Notes under the pieces: model-generated
Told to the model about the DNA's origin: nothing
The model's database searches: none
The model's input: only the letters and a program-made list of their open reading frames with translations
Shown here: piece after piece, positions 1-8,910 of the stretch
Numbering within the stretch: the first letter of the stretch is position 1
How the letters are laid out: the number at the start of each line of letters is the position of its first letter
Program-made: the position numbers and the translations under genes
Source of the DNA: Alkalicoccobacillus plakortidis
GTDB taxonomy: Bacteria; Bacillota; Bacilli; Bacillales; Bacillaceae_D
Length of the DNA: 64,000 nt
Assembly (NCBI RefSeq): GCF_023703085.1
Contig: NZ_JAMQJY010000001.1
Location: forward strand, 1,364,001-1,428,000
Direction of reading: 5' to 3'

Positions 1-1
1 T

Positions 2-400
2 TTATACCCTGATCCAATGGAACGGTGGTCTGAGGGCAATATGGAAAACCTTCTTGAACTAGGTGCCATTGAAATTGCCCCCGCTTATCGCGGAGCCTCA
101 GCAGGAAAAACAATCATTAACCTTTCAATGCTTGATGCAGCGATGGAAGATTATATTATTATTACAACTGAATATTATTGGCATTGGGATCTTAAAGGAA
201 GCGGTTTAGATGTATGGGAGTATCGAAAGGTCATGGAAAAAATGATGGGAGCAGGCGGACTTGTTTGGTTTGCTACAGATGATCCAGAGATTAGTTCTCA
301 TCCTGCTAACTGTCTTATGGCGCGTATTGGTTCCAACGTTGATCAAGAGTCCATTCAACAGTTTGATTTGCTTCGTTTTCATAATCGGTTTATGTATTAA
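2..400 (+). CDS. acuA: AcuA, protein acetyltransferase (3' part)
   Basis: The reading frame is open from the window edge, so only the C-terminal 132 residues are present and the start lies outside. AcuA is a GNAT-type acetyltransferase; in B. subtilis it acetylates and inactivates acetyl-CoA synthetase AcsA. The visible part contains the GNAT-like segment APAYRGASAGKTIINL and ends in LLRFHNRFMY, as I recall for the family. AcuB follows 29 bases after the stop, and acuB and acuC follow on the same strand as in B. subtilis, which supports the call. The substrate is inferred from the orthologue. Confidence 0.9.
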   Translation, partial: LYPDPMERWSEGNMENLLELGAIEIAPAYRGASAGKTIINLSMLDAAMEDYIIITTEYYWHWDLKGSGLDVWEYRKVMEKMMGAGGLVWFATDDPEISSHPANCLMARIGSNVDQESIQQFDLLRFHNRFMY

Positions 401-429
401 TTACCTTATACAAAGGAGTTATGTTCATT

Positions 430-1038
430 ATGAAAGTAAAAGATATCATGAAGCGTGATCTCGTTACACTAACGAAAGAACATACGATTAAGGAAGCGCT
501 TCACTTACTTGAAAAAAACAGAATTAGACATATTCCCATTGTTGATGAACTTGGGCAAATTCAAGGCATTGTGTCTGATCGAGATATCCGTGATGCTAGA
601 CCTTCTATTTTTGAACAGCACTCAAACGATTCCGAATTAGATAAGCCTATTTCATCACTCATGTCTACCAATATTATTACAGCTGAACCAGAAGATCTTG
701 TTCAGGAGGTAGCGTCAGTCTTCTATTTGTACCATATTGGTTGTTTGCCTATTACAGAAGATGACCGCCTAGTTGGTATGGTTACGGAGACCGAGCTTCT
801 CCATACGTTTGTGGAATTAATGGGTGCGGACAAGCCTAGTACTCAGATTGATGTAGAGGTGAGCAATAGCCCTGGTCAATTAGCAACGATTGCGCTCATT
901 TTCAAGGAATTCGATATCAATATTCATAGTGTCATGGTTTACCCGTCCGAAACAGAAGCCACAAAAACGCTGCTTTTTAGAGCGCAAACGATTGATGCCC
1001 GGCAAGTAATCGAGGCGATACAAAAAGCTTGGTTTTAA
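430..1038 (+). CDS. acuB: AcuB, CBS-ACT domain protein of acetoin/acetate utilisation
   Basis: The product is 202 residues. Two CBS repeats lie at about residues 1-60 and 72-130 (MKVKDIMKRDLVTL; LMSTNIITAEPEDLV), followed by an ACT-like domain at about 138-200. CBS pairs bind adenine nucleotides, so a sensory role is likely; its exact function is not established. An in-frame ATG at 421 is only two bases after the AAAGGAG at 412-418, while the ATG at 430 is well spaced and matches the family start. It sits between acuA and acuC in one apparent operon. Confidence 0.9.
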   Translation: MKVKDIMKRDLVTLTKEHTIKEALHLLEKNRIRHIPIVDELGQIQGIVSDRDIRDARPSIFEQHSNDSELDKPISSLMSTNIITAEPEDLVQEVASVFYLYHIGCLPITEDDRLVGMVTETELLHTFVELMGADKPSTQIDVEVSNSPGQLATIALIFKEFDINIHSVMVYPSETEATKTLLFRAQTIDARQVIEAIQKAWF

Positions 1039-1070
1039 GGTTTTGGGTCCACTTTCATTTGGAGAAAAGT

Positions 1071-2276
1071 ATGAAGACAGCTGATGCTGCGTTTGTTTAC
1101 TCCATTGAGGAGCATTCATACCACTTTCATGATAAACACCCTTTTAATCCTTTACGCCTCACTTTAACAAAGGATTTGCTTGAAGCTTGTAATAGCTTAG
1201 ATACTAACAAGATCCTCAAACCACGAAAAGCGACAGAAGAGGAATTGGCGCTTGTTCATGATTTGGCTTTTATTGATGCAGTTAAGTTAGCGGGAGCAAA
1301 TAAGCTAAGTGCAGAGAAAGCAAGAAGCTACGGACTAGGTACAGATGATACTCCGTTCTTTAACGATATGCACAATGCGGCTTCCTATCTAGTTGGAGGC
1401 ACACTTACCGCTGTTGACGCTGTAATGAATGGATCGTATTCTCACGCAATCCATTTAGGTGGTGGTCTTCATCATGGATTTAAGGGCAAAGCTTCAGGGT
1501 TTTGTATTTATAATGACTCAGCTATTGCCATTGAGTATCTAAAACAAAAATACCAGGCACGTGTTCTATATGTTGACACTGATGCTCACCATGGGGACGG
1601 GGTTCAATGGTCCTTCTATGATGATCCAGATGTATTCACGTTAAGTGTACACGAAACAGGGCGCTACCTCTTCCCCGGTACAGGAAGTGTAACAGAAAAA
1701 GGAGCTGGAGCTGGTTATGGCTTAAAGGTAAACATTCCACTTGAAGCATTTACCGAGGACGACTCTTTTTTAGAGAGCTATGAGACAGCATTTCGTGAGG
1801 CAGTTGATTTCTTTAGACCTGACCTTATTCTTACTGTAAACGGTGCAGATTCACACTACCTGGATCCTTTAACTCATTTACATACATCGCTTAAAAGCTT
1901 CCACTTCATTCCAAAACTCGCCCATGAATTGGCTCACGAGTATTGTGAAGGTCGTTGGGTTGCTGTAGGTGGTGGAGGCTATGATCATTGGCGTGTGGTT
2001 CCCCGTGCTTGGGCAAGTATATGGCTTGAGATGACAAATCAAACAGACGTATTAAACCAACCGATTCCACAGACTTGGATTGAACAATGGCAGGACCACG
2101 CAGACGTCCAGTTGCCACAATCATGGTACGACGATGAAAAGATGCTTCCAGTAGTTCCTAGAAAACCGATTATTACAGCTAGAAATCAACAAACGATCGA
2201 AAAAGCGTTATTTCATATTCGAAATGAAAAACCTTCGCGGCGACCTTCTTTTACGCAAAAAAACAACCTGTGTTAA
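1071..2276 (+). CDS. acuC: AcuC, class I/II-type histone-deacetylase-family protein
   Basis: This is a 401-residue metal-dependent deacetylase. The zinc-site signature DTDAHHGDGVQWSFYD, the HLGGGLHHG segment and the late GGGGYDHW motif are all present. In B. subtilis AcuC removes the acetyl group that AcuA puts on acetyl-CoA synthetase, so acuA and acuC form an on/off switch. The ATG at 1071 follows GGAGAA at a good distance and matches the family start; upstream in-frame codons lack a site. The stop codon lies inside a two-way terminator shared with the convergent mtnN. Confidence 0.92.
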   Translation: MKTADAAFVYSIEEHSYHFHDKHPFNPLRLTLTKDLLEACNSLDTNKILKPRKATEEELALVHDLAFIDAVKLAGANKLSAEKARSYGLGTDDTPFFNDMHNAASYLVGGTLTAVDAVMNGSYSHAIHLGGGLHHGFKGKASGFCIYNDSAIAIEYLKQKYQARVLYVDTDAHHGDGVQWSFYDDPDVFTLSVHETGRYLFPGTGSVTEKGAGAGYGLKVNIPLEAFTEDDSFLESYETAFREAVDFFRPDLILTVNGADSHYLDPLTHLHTSLKSFHFIPKLAHELAHEYCEGRWVAVGGGGYDHWRVVPRAWASIWLEMTNQTDVLNQPIPQTWIEQWQDHADVQLPQSWYDDEKMLPVVPRKPIITARNQQTIEKALFHIRNEKPSRRPSFTQKNNLC

Positions 2277-2290
2277 CTCACAGGTTGTTT
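2262..2290. terminator. Bidirectional terminator between acuC and mtnN
   Basis: An 11-bp inverted repeat (AACAACCTGTG and its complement) has a TTAACT loop and T runs on both sides. It overlaps the last codon of acuC and nearly touches the mtnN stop codon. Confidence 0.85.
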
Positions 2291-3000
2291 TTAATATTTC
2301 GTAGCATTTCAGAAACTAAAAGATACGACTGTTGACTGGCTAGCTCCGTAAACTCTGTAAAGCTCATCGTTGCTTCATCATTTGCATTATCTGAAATTGC
2401 TCGAATAATCACAAACGGTCGTTCACTCATTGTTGCTACCTGAGCGACAGAAGCACCTTCCATCTCTACACAGCTGCCATCAAAATCTAGTTTGAGTTTT
2501 TTGGCAAAATCAATATCAGCAATAAATTGATCTCCACTTAACACTCTACCTTTTATAACTCGACAAGAGAGCACCTTGTTAGCCGCTTGTTCTGCTAAGT
2601 CTACCAGATTCAGATCTGGCATAAAAATAGAAGAACTAGACTGCATCGGTATCTGGCCTCTTTCAAACCCAAGCGCCGTGGCATCAATATCATGCTGGAT
2701 AGCACTCGTCGAAATGACCAAATCTCCAACGTTTAACTGTTCATCTAATGCACCCGCTATACCTGTAAAAATGATATGTGATACATCAAATACATCAATT
2801 AAAATTTGAGTTGTTACCGCTGCATTAACCTTGCCTACGCCTGATTTGCAAAGCACAACGAAGCAACCATTTATTTCGCCTAGGTAAAATGTGATTCCAG
2901 AACGAACTTGAATCTCTTCAGTTTCTAAGTCTAGACGAAATTGGTGAATCTCCTCATCCATCGCACCAATAAGGCCAATTCTAGTTATCATATTCCCCAT
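2278..3000 (-). CDS. mtnN: 5'-methylthioadenosine/S-adenosylhomocysteine nucleosidase
   Basis: The 240-residue protein belongs to the PNP/UDP phosphorylase fold. Seen are the N-terminal IGAMDEEI (catalytic-type Glu), FTGIAGAL, a substrate-binding CVEMEGASVAQV and the ISDNAND segment carrying the expected catalytic Asp. It cleaves adenine from methylthioadenosine and S-adenosylhomocysteine in methionine salvage and SAM detoxification. It starts only 6 bases after the ccpA stop, with an AGGA four bases before its ATG, so it is probably co-transcribed with ccpA; B. subtilis has motPS there instead. A second in-frame ATG at 2991 is less well placed. Confidence 0.85.
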   Translation of the reverse strand: MGNMITRIGLIGAMDEEIHQFRLDLETEEIQVRSGITFYLGEINGCFVVLCKSGVGKVNAAVTTQILIDVFDVSHIIFTGIAGALDEQLNVGDLVISTSAIQHDIDATALGFERGQIPMQSSSSIFMPDLNLVDLAEQAANKVLSCRVIKGRVLSGDQFIADIDFAKKLKLDFDGSCVEMEGASVAQVATMSERPFVIIRAISDNANDEATMSFTEFTELASQQSYLLVSEMLRNIKNNL

Positions 3001-3006
3001 AAAATC

Positions 3007-4011
3007 CTAGTTGTTCTTTGTGGATTGTCTGAATTCAATACGGTGCGGAAGCTGCACTGTATGATCCGCGACATCTTCTTTATTCATAAACTTTGTTAAT
3101 AGACGCATTGATACGGCTCCAATATCATACATAGGTTGTACAACAGTTGTAAGAGTTGGACGAACCATAACAGATAATCTTGTATTATCAAAACCAATCA
3201 CATCAAAATCTTCTGGTACGTTGTAGCCTTTATCTTGTGCACCATGAATAACACCAAGTGCCATCTCATCAGAAGAAGCAAAAATTGCGGTAGGCATTTC
3301 TTTCATTTCTGTAAATGTCTCCATTGCTTCGATGCCAGAATCATATGTATAGTCGCCTAGTACAATCAAATTCTCATCAAATTCAATGTTCTTTTTCTCA
3401 AGTGCAGAGCGGTAACCCGCGAACTTTTGGAATCCATTAATTGGGTCATCAAGTGATCCACTAAGCATTCCAATTTTAGAATGACCTTTTTCAATTAAGG
3501 TAGTAACCGCGTCCTCTGCTGCCTGCTTATAGTCAATATTAACAGACGGGAAATTCTTCTCTTGATCAAGAGTGGCAGCGAGTACTATTGGAACTGGTGA
3601 GCGTTTGAACTGAACTGCATGCTCTTCTGTAATTTCTCCACCCATGTAAACAATTCCATCTACTTGTTTTTCTAAAAGCGTATTAATAAGATGAATTTCT
3701 TTCTCTTTGTTCTGGTCGGAGTTACAAAGAATAATATTGTATTTGTACATTGTTGCAATGTCTTCAATACCTCTTGCAAGCTCTGAGAAAAAGATACTTG
3801 AAATATCAGGAATAATAACCCCAACTGTTGTTGTTCTTTTGCTCGCAAGTCCTCGTGCTACTGCATTTGGTCGATAACCAAGCTGTTCAATGGCTTCTAG
3901 TACTTTTTTTCTAGTTGTAGGTTTGACATTAGGATTACCATTAACAACACGGGATACTGTTGCCATGGATACTCCAGCTTCTCTTGCTACATCATAAATC
4001 GTTGTATTCAC
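3007..4011 (-). CDS. ccpA: Catabolite control protein A (LacI-family regulator)
   Basis: The 335-residue protein has an N-terminal LacI helix-turn-helix ([20 protein letters not shown]), the hinge with [15 protein letters not shown], and a periplasmic-binding-like core ending in [14 protein letters not shown], all very close to B. subtilis CcpA. With HPr-Ser-P it binds cre sites to repress or activate carbon genes. An upstream in-frame ATG at 4026 reads through AGGAGG; that AGGAGG is better seen as the ribosome site for the GTG at 4011, six bases on, which also matches the family start. It probably acts on the cre-like sites seen near 44.3, 45.8 and 49.2 kb. Confidence 0.97.
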   Translation of the reverse strand: MNTTIYDVAREAGVSMATVSRVVNGNPNVKPTTRKKVLEAIEQLGYRPNAVARGLASKRTTTVGVIIPDISSIFFSELARGIEDIATMYKYNIILCNSDQNKEKEIHLINTLLEKQVDGIVYMGGEITEEHAVQFKRSPVPIVLAATLDQEKNFPSVNIDYKQAAEDAVTTLIEKGHSKIGMLSGSLDDPINGFQKFAGYRSALEKKNIEFDENLIVLGDYTYDSGIEAMETFTEMKEMPTAIFASSDEMALGVIHGAQDKGYNVPEDFDVIGFDNTRLSVMVRPTLTTVVQPMYDIGAVSMRLLTKFMNKEDVADHTVQLPHRIEFRQSTKNN

Positions 4012-4248
4012 ATTGATCCTCCTCATAACATGCTTTAGACCTAGTTTGTATTGTTATCATACGCTACAAAACAGGCTACTGCAATGTCTTTCGAATTTAT
4101 TCGACAATATCCGATAATTCCTCCATTATTTAAGAGGTATCGCACGTTTATTCTACGTATAATAGTCTAATTATTCCCTTACTAACTACTTTATATGCTT
4201 CATTTTACCAAAAAAGCTCATCAATCCATTTTAATCTTCCTACATAGG
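4012..4248. other. ccpA upstream region
   Basis: About 240 bases of AT-rich sequence lie between the ccpA start and the aroA terminator. It must hold the ccpA promoter, but I cannot pick a clear -35/-10 pair and see no open frame or repeat. Confidence 0.4.
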
Positions 4249-4283
4249 AAAAGCAACCCACTTCAATGGAAGGGGCTGCTTTA
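4249..4283 (-). terminator. aroA terminator
   Basis: Read on the minus strand, AAAAGCAGCCC pairs with GGGTTGCTTTT (one G-U) around a short loop, followed by a U-rich tail, just after the aroA stop. Confidence 0.8.
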
Positions 4284-4292
4284 AAAAATTTA

Positions 4293-5369
4293 TTAATTCT
4301 TGTACAGACCAGACGCTGTCAATTCGTCAATAAATGTATTAAACGTTGGAATGTCCATTTGTTGAGCTGAATCAGATAGTGCAACAGTTGGATCCGGATG
4401 TACTTCAGCCATAACCGCATCAGCTCCAATAGCGAAAGCAGCTTTAGCTGTTGGAAGAAGTAGATCTCTTCTACCAGTTGAGTGAGTGACATCTACCAAT
4501 ACTGGAAGGTGAGTTTCTTGCTTAAGAATTGGTACAGCTGAGATATCCAATGTGTTACGAGTTGCTTTTTCGTACGTACGGATTCCGCGCTCGCAAAGCA
4601 TAATTTGGCTGTTACCTTTTGACACAATGTATTCTGCAGCATGAATAAATTCTTCAATCGTTGCAGATAAACCACGTTTAAGAAGAACTGGTTTATTAAC
4701 AGATCCTGCAGCTTTTAAAAGTTCAAAGTTTTGCATGTTGCGCGCACCAATTTGAATCACATCGATGTACTCAACAGCCATCTCGATATCAGATGGGCTT
4801 ACGATTTCACTAATGACAACCATGTCTTGTTCTTTCGCTACACGTTGTAAAATTTGAAGCCCTTCAAGACCAAGGCCTTGGAAATCATAAGGTGATGTTC
4901 TTGGTTTAAATGCACCACCGCGAAGTAGTTTCAGTCCACGAGCTTTCATTGCTTTTGCAACAGCTGTTACTTGCTCATAGCTTTCAACTGCACATGGTCC
5001 CATAATAAGACGTTGCTGACCATCTCCAATTGCTTCACCTTTCAGATCAACAATTGTGTTTTCCTTTTGTTTTTTTCTAGATACAAGTAATGCTTTGCTA
5101 TTGTCTTCTTCTTGAAGCTCAAGACCAGCTTTGAAAATTTGTTTAAACAAGTGCTGAAGTGTACTTGTTTCAAACGGCCCTTCATTATGCTCAGCGATAT
5201 GATCTAGCATTTTGCGTTCTCTAACTGGATCAAAGCGATTCACACCAGACTCACGCTTTACAGATCCAATTTTCTGCACTAGACCCGCACGCTCATTTAT
5301 TAGAGATAATAGCTTTAAGTTTACGTCATCAAGCTCCGACCGAAGCTGTTCCAATTGTTCGTTACTCAT
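4293..5369 (-). CDS. aroA: Bifunctional chorismate mutase / DAHP synthase
   Basis: The 358-residue protein has an AroQ chorismate mutase domain (about residues 1-90; [14 protein letters not shown]) fused to a class-I DAHP synthase (about 105-350; [38 protein letters not shown]). It makes DAHP from phosphoenolpyruvate and erythrose-4-phosphate, the first step of aromatic amino-acid synthesis; the mutase part gives feedback control by chorismate and prephenate. Length and sequence match B. subtilis AroA. The ATG at 5369 is preferred over the GTG at 5387, which overlaps the ribosome site GAGGAG. Confidence 0.96.
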   Translation of the reverse strand: MSNEQLEQLRSELDDVNLKLLSLINERAGLVQKIGSVKRESGVNRFDPVRERKMLDHIAEHNEGPFETSTLQHLFKQIFKAGLELQEEDNSKALLVSRKKQKENTIVDLKGEAIGDGQQRLIMGPCAVESYEQVTAVAKAMKARGLKLLRGGAFKPRTSPYDFQGLGLEGLQILQRVAKEQDMVVISEIVSPSDIEMAVEYIDVIQIGARNMQNFELLKAAGSVNKPVLLKRGLSATIEEFIHAAEYIVSKGNSQIMLCERGIRTYEKATRNTLDISAVPILKQETHLPVLVDVTHSTGRRDLLLPTAKAAFAIGADAVMAEVHPDPTVALSDSAQQMDIPTFNTFIDELTASGLYKN

Positions 5370-5569
5370 CCATTCCCCACTCCTCACAAAAAATATGTTC
5401 TCTTTAACTTAAATTCATTATAAAGGATGTTTTCACGAATGTCACGACATTTCTCTTTATTTCTTAGACGCTTTTAAGCACTAAAGCGTTATTTTGTTTT
5501 CCATATACCTTTTCTTGCTTATTTCTAGTAAAATAGAAGTAGTTCATTTGAAAGGTTCTAGGTGATTAC

Positions 5570-7723
5570 ATGGAATTTGACTCTCCTACATTGTTTGCAC
5601 TAGACATTGGTACACGTTCAGTTGTTGGACTCCTGCTTCAAAAACAAGGGGATCAACATACATTAATTGATATTGAAATCATGGAGCATCAGGAACGCTC
5701 CATGTTAGATGGACAAATACATAATATTCCCGCCGTTGCGTCTGTAATTAAAGAAGTGAAAACAAAGCTTGAGAAACGACATTATCCACTTGAAAAGGCA
5801 TGTGTTGCTGCTGCAGGCCGTTCTCTATTAACTAAAAAAGCTACGTATACAATCAATTTAGAGGAACACCTCTTACATAATAGAGAAGACTTGCTCCAAC
5901 TGGAATTAAGTGCTGTTACGCAAGCTCAATTCCAGTTAGCTCTCGAATCAGATGAAACATCTGCTGCGAGGTATGATTGCGTGGGCTATTCAGTTCTTGA
6001 ATATCGATTAGACGGGAATCCAATTGGTAGTCTGCTTCAACAAACGGGTAAAGAAGCAGAAATCGAGGTGATCGCTACATTTTTACCTAAGGTTGTAGTC
6101 GAGTCCCTGTTGTCTGCTTTACAAGAAGTTGGATTACAGCTTGAAGCACTCACATTAGAACCGATTGCAGCGATTGACGTCTTAATCCCTACCTCAATGC
6201 GCAGACTTAATGTAGCCCTTGTGGATATTGGCGCAGGAACGTCCGATATTGCGCTGACAGCCAGTGGTAGTGTTCAAGCATATGGAATGGTTCCAACTGC
6301 TGGTGATGAGATTACAGAGGCGTTAAGCGACTACTATTTACTTGATTTCCCGGAAGCCGAAAAAATCAAGAGATTATCGCTTGAAACTGAAACCATTACG
6401 ATGACAGATATATTAGGAATCACAACTGAATATACAAGTGAAGAACTATTCGAACCAATCAAACCGGCCATTCAACAGCTAGCCCATTCAATTGCAGATG
6501 AAATTCTACGATTAAATGGAAAACCACCAAAAGCTGTTATGTTAGTTGGCGGAGGTAGTCAAACACCATTGTTACCAGCATTATTAGCGGCTGCGTTGCA
6601 GTTACCACCAGAACGAGTCGCCGTTCGTGGCATAGACGCCATCAAAAACTTTGTCACCTCTGATATTAATGTGATGGGTCCAGATTTGGTTACTCCGGTT
6701 GGGATTGCCATTGCAGCGAAACAAAATCCTATTCACTATTTAAGCGTAAAGGTAAATGATCGAACCTTACGATTATTTGATGCCAAAGAACTAACGGTAG
6801 GTGATGCATTTGTTTCTGCAGGAATTGATGTATTAAAGCAATATGGTAAACCTGGCCTTGCTATTGTTGTAGACGTAAATGGATCGTTAGTGACTATACC
6901 CGGCATACATGGAGAGGCTCCTGTCATTTATAAAAACGGAAAGCCGTCTCTGTTATCAGACTCCATAATAGAAGGTGATGAGCTCACACTCATAAAAGGT
7001 CAAAATGGATCTACTCCAACTGTCACAATAGGTGAAGTTGTAGAGCAATCCTCTTCTTTTACTTGTTATATAAACAACGAGAAGATTGAGTTATCCGCTA
7101 CTGTCTTGAGAAATGGACGTTCCACGGAATTAAGTGCCGGTTTAAAAGATCGAGATGTTATTGACATTCAAATGGATTATACAGTAAGTGATATTTTAGA
7201 GTGGAAGAACATCGATACAAAATGGTATGAGCCTATTCCAATTACTATTAACCAGGATAAAAAGCATATCATTCATCGTGAGGCAAAACTTTCAATAAAT
7301 AATCGACCTGCACGTCTAGATCAGAGAGTGAAACAAGCTGACCGAATCGATGTGTATTACCCACTTCAAGATTCTCATAGCCTTACAGGTGCTGATATTT
7401 ATCACCACCTTGGAAATGTACAACAATCAATAGACGTTACATTTAACAATGAACACTTCCAATTACGTAAGCAAACAGTCGAGCTCTACCGCTCTTCTGA
7501 AAAAATATCATCTAGCATGACGATCACCCCTAGTGATTTATTAACCACAACACAAGTTGATGTGGGTCCATTTATCATTCAAGACCTATTCGCTGTCACT
7601 GACATCTCCATACCTACTGGATCTAATCATACTTTTACGTTACAATGCAACCAACAACCTGCTGAGTTTACAACCATTCTAAAGCACGGTGATCAAATTG
7701 AGTTATCATTTATTAAGATCTAA
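5570..7723 (+). CDS. FtsA/PilM-like actin-fold ATPase with a long C-terminal extension
   Basis: This is a 717-residue protein. The actin-like core runs from about 5 to 390: phosphate motif ALDIGTRSVVG (10-20), LVDIGAGTSDIAL (about 216-228) and MLVGGGSQTPLLP (about 324-336). It is annotated as FtsA-like in alkaliphilic bacilli, as I recall, but it is not the dcw-cluster FtsA. After residue 400 comes a beta-rich extension with several look-alike stretches ending in a G/D-D-x-I/L-x-[VL] pattern (IEGDELTLI, KDRDVIDIQ, KQADRIDVYY, KHGDQIELSF), perhaps four small repeated folds. It is monocistronic, faces away from aroA and ends at a strong terminator. Function unknown; a membrane or envelope role is only an inference. 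Confidence 0.75.
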   Translation: MEFDSPTLFALDIGTRSVVGLLLQKQGDQHTLIDIEIMEHQERSMLDGQIHNIPAVASVIKEVKTKLEKRHYPLEKACVAAAGRSLLTKKATYTINLEEHLLHNREDLLQLELSAVTQAQFQLALESDETSAARYDCVGYSVLEYRLDGNPIGSLLQQTGKEAEIEVIATFLPKVVVESLLSALQEVGLQLEALTLEPIAAIDVLIPTSMRRLNVALVDIGAGTSDIALTASGSVQAYGMVPTAGDEITEALSDYYLLDFPEAEKIKRLSLETETITMTDILGITTEYTSEELFEPIKPAIQQLAHSIADEILRLNGKPPKAVMLVGGGSQTPLLPALLAAALQLPPERVAVRGIDAIKNFVTSDINVMGPDLVTPVGIAIAAKQNPIHYLSVKVNDRTLRLFDAKELTVGDAFVSAGIDVLKQYGKPGLAIVVDVNGSLVTIPGIHGEAPVIYKNGKPSLLSDSIIEGDELTLIKGQNGSTPTVTIGEVVEQSSSFTCYINNEKIELSATVLRNGRSTELSAGLKDRDVIDIQMDYTVSDILEWKNIDTKWYEPIPITINQDKKHIIHREAKLSINNRPARLDQRVKQADRIDVYYPLQDSHSLTGADIYHHLGNVQQSIDVTFNNEHFQLRKQTVELYRSSEKISSSMTITPSDLLTTTQVDVGPFIIQDLFAVTDISIPTGSNHTFTLQCNQQPAEFTTILKHGDQIELSFIKI

Positions 7724-7774
7724 AAAAAGAAAGGCGAGCCTGCTTTATTAAGCGCAGACTCGCCTTTCTTTTTG
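7724..7774. terminator. Bidirectional terminator between the FtsA-like gene and ytxH
   Basis: A long stem pairs AAAAAGAAAGGCGAG with CTCGCCTTTCTTTTT, with an inner CTGC/GCAG pair. It has A and T runs at both ends and serves both convergent genes. Confidence 0.9.
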
Positions 7775-7778
7775 TTTC

Positions 7779-8225
7779 TTATAATTTATTTTTCTCTTGT
7801 TCTACTTTTTTCTCTAAGTCATCAACTTCGGATTTAACCGTTTCTGACACCTTTGATCCAGATTCTTTTATTTCACTTGTTAAATCATCAGTAAGAGCAG
7901 ATACATTTTCTTTTGCAATATCAGCTTCAGTTTTTACACTACCTGCAACTTCCTTCACTTTATCTGCAACTTGATTAGATTGTTCAGAAACTGTTTTAGC
8001 AATGTTTGAAGACTTCTCTTTTGCAATTGTAGCCCATTCATTTCCTTTATCATAAGCAGTTGATGTGATTTCTGAAGTTTTAGCCTTTGCTATTTGAGCT
8101 TGCTCTCCAAGATCATTACGAAGTTCTTTCCCAGATTTCGGTGCCAAGAACAATGCCGTTGTGGCACCTACTATCCCCCCAATTAATGATCCGATTAGAA
8201 AATCTTTAGTATTAATGTCTCCCAT
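7779..8225 (-). CDS. ytxH: YtxH, general stress protein
   Basis: The 148-residue protein starts with a single glycine-rich membrane segment (FLIGSLIGGIVGATTALFLA) followed by the YtxH signature PKSGKELRNDLGEQ. The rest is a long Lys/Glu/Ser-rich amphipathic, coiled-coil-like tail. The biochemical role is not known; in B. subtilis the ytxGHJ genes are induced by general stress and at entry into stationary phase. The ATG at 8225 has AAGGAGG eight bases upstream. It follows ytxG with the stop and start almost touching. I find no ytxJ homologue after it; the convergent FtsA-like gene takes that place. Confidence 0.9.
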   Translation of the reverse strand: MGDINTKDFLIGSLIGGIVGATTALFLAPKSGKELRNDLGEQAQIAKAKTSEITSTAYDKGNEWATIAKEKSSNIAKTVSEQSNQVADKVKEVAGSVKTEADIAKENVSALTDDLTSEIKESGSKVSETVKSEVDDLEKKVEQEKNKL

Positions 8226-8226
8226 G

Positions 8227-8682
8227 TTAATTTCCTCCTTGTGTTTTAATTGGTTCGTTGAGGTGCTGCTTTCTAAGCTTAAACTTTGTATACAAATCAA
8301 GGGCAGTTGTCCCCCAATTTACAGCTTTAGCAATATTCTCTGATTGATCAACCGTATGACTAGATACGGTGTTTGAAACCTGTCTAATTGATTGATTAAA
8401 CTGCGTAACAGATTGACCTAAATCTTTCACAGAGGTGAATAATGTATTCACTGACTCTGTCTTTTGCTGAATATCATCAGCTAGTTGGTTCGTCTTATGA
8501 AGTAATTGCTCTGTCTCACTTGTTATACCATTTAATTGTTTCTCTAAATTGGCAACAGTGTTCGCCGTATGTTCCAGCGTACGATTGGCTGATCGCAACG
8601 TTCGAACAAGAAAAATTACTAAAACTGCAAATGCCACGGCTGCTATCAGGGCACTTATGTACAAGAGTATTGCCCAATCCAT
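8227..8682 (-). CDS. ytxG: YtxG, DUF948 general stress protein
   Basis: The 151-residue protein has one N-terminal membrane helix (about residues 3-27), then a heptad-rich region typical of DUF948 (ANTVANLEKQLNGITSETEQ and onward), ending in a short basic tail. The ATG at 8682 has GGAGGG upstream; the longer frame from 8700 reads through that site. It is first of the ytxGH operon, with a sigma-B-like promoter about 30 bases upstream. The molecular role is unknown. Confidence 0.88.
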   Translation of the reverse strand: MDWAILLYISALIAAVAFAVLVIFLVRTLRSANRTLEHTANTVANLEKQLNGITSETEQLLHKTNQLADDIQQKTESVNTLFTSVKDLGQSVTQFNQSIRQVSNTVSSHTVDQSENIAKAVNWGTTALDLYTKFKLRKQHLNEPIKTQGGN

Positions 8683-8709
8683 GATGTATCCCTCCTCCAT
8701 ACCTAAGAT

Positions 8710-8735
8710 TTACCCATTGCTATATATCATTAAAC
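8710..8735 (-). promoter_or_regulatory. Sigma-B-type promoter of ytxGH
   Basis: On the minus strand GTTTAA is followed after 14 bases by GGGTAA, close to the sigma-B consensus GTTTAA-N12-15-GGGTAT. It lies about 28 bases before the ytxG ATG. The B. subtilis ytxGHJ operon is known to be controlled by sigma-B, which agrees. Confidence 0.75.
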
Positions 8736-8882
8736 ATATATGCATAAATCTATATTCGACAGTTTTTTTAAATATCCTTTTATCATACCCTATTTTTATG
8801 GACTTATAGAAGAAAATCTTTTATTTAAAATGAAGTTGGGAAAAAAGAAGAACGTATGAAAGTGTAAAGACGAAGGGGAGGA

Positions 8883-8908
8883 GCGAAGGGCGAAGGGCGA
8901 AGGGCGAT
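8883..8908. repeat. Short GCGAAGG tandem repeat
   Basis: Three perfect 7-bp copies of GCGAAGG (8883, 8890, 8897) and a partial fourth lie directly before the CAAGA array. It is the left edge of the gene-free stretch 8736-9670. Confidence 0.8.
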
Positions 8909-8910
8909 AC

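Noticed and set aside
1906..2124. Antisense frames within acuC and many other genes
   Set aside because: They are shadows of well-supported genes on the other strand.
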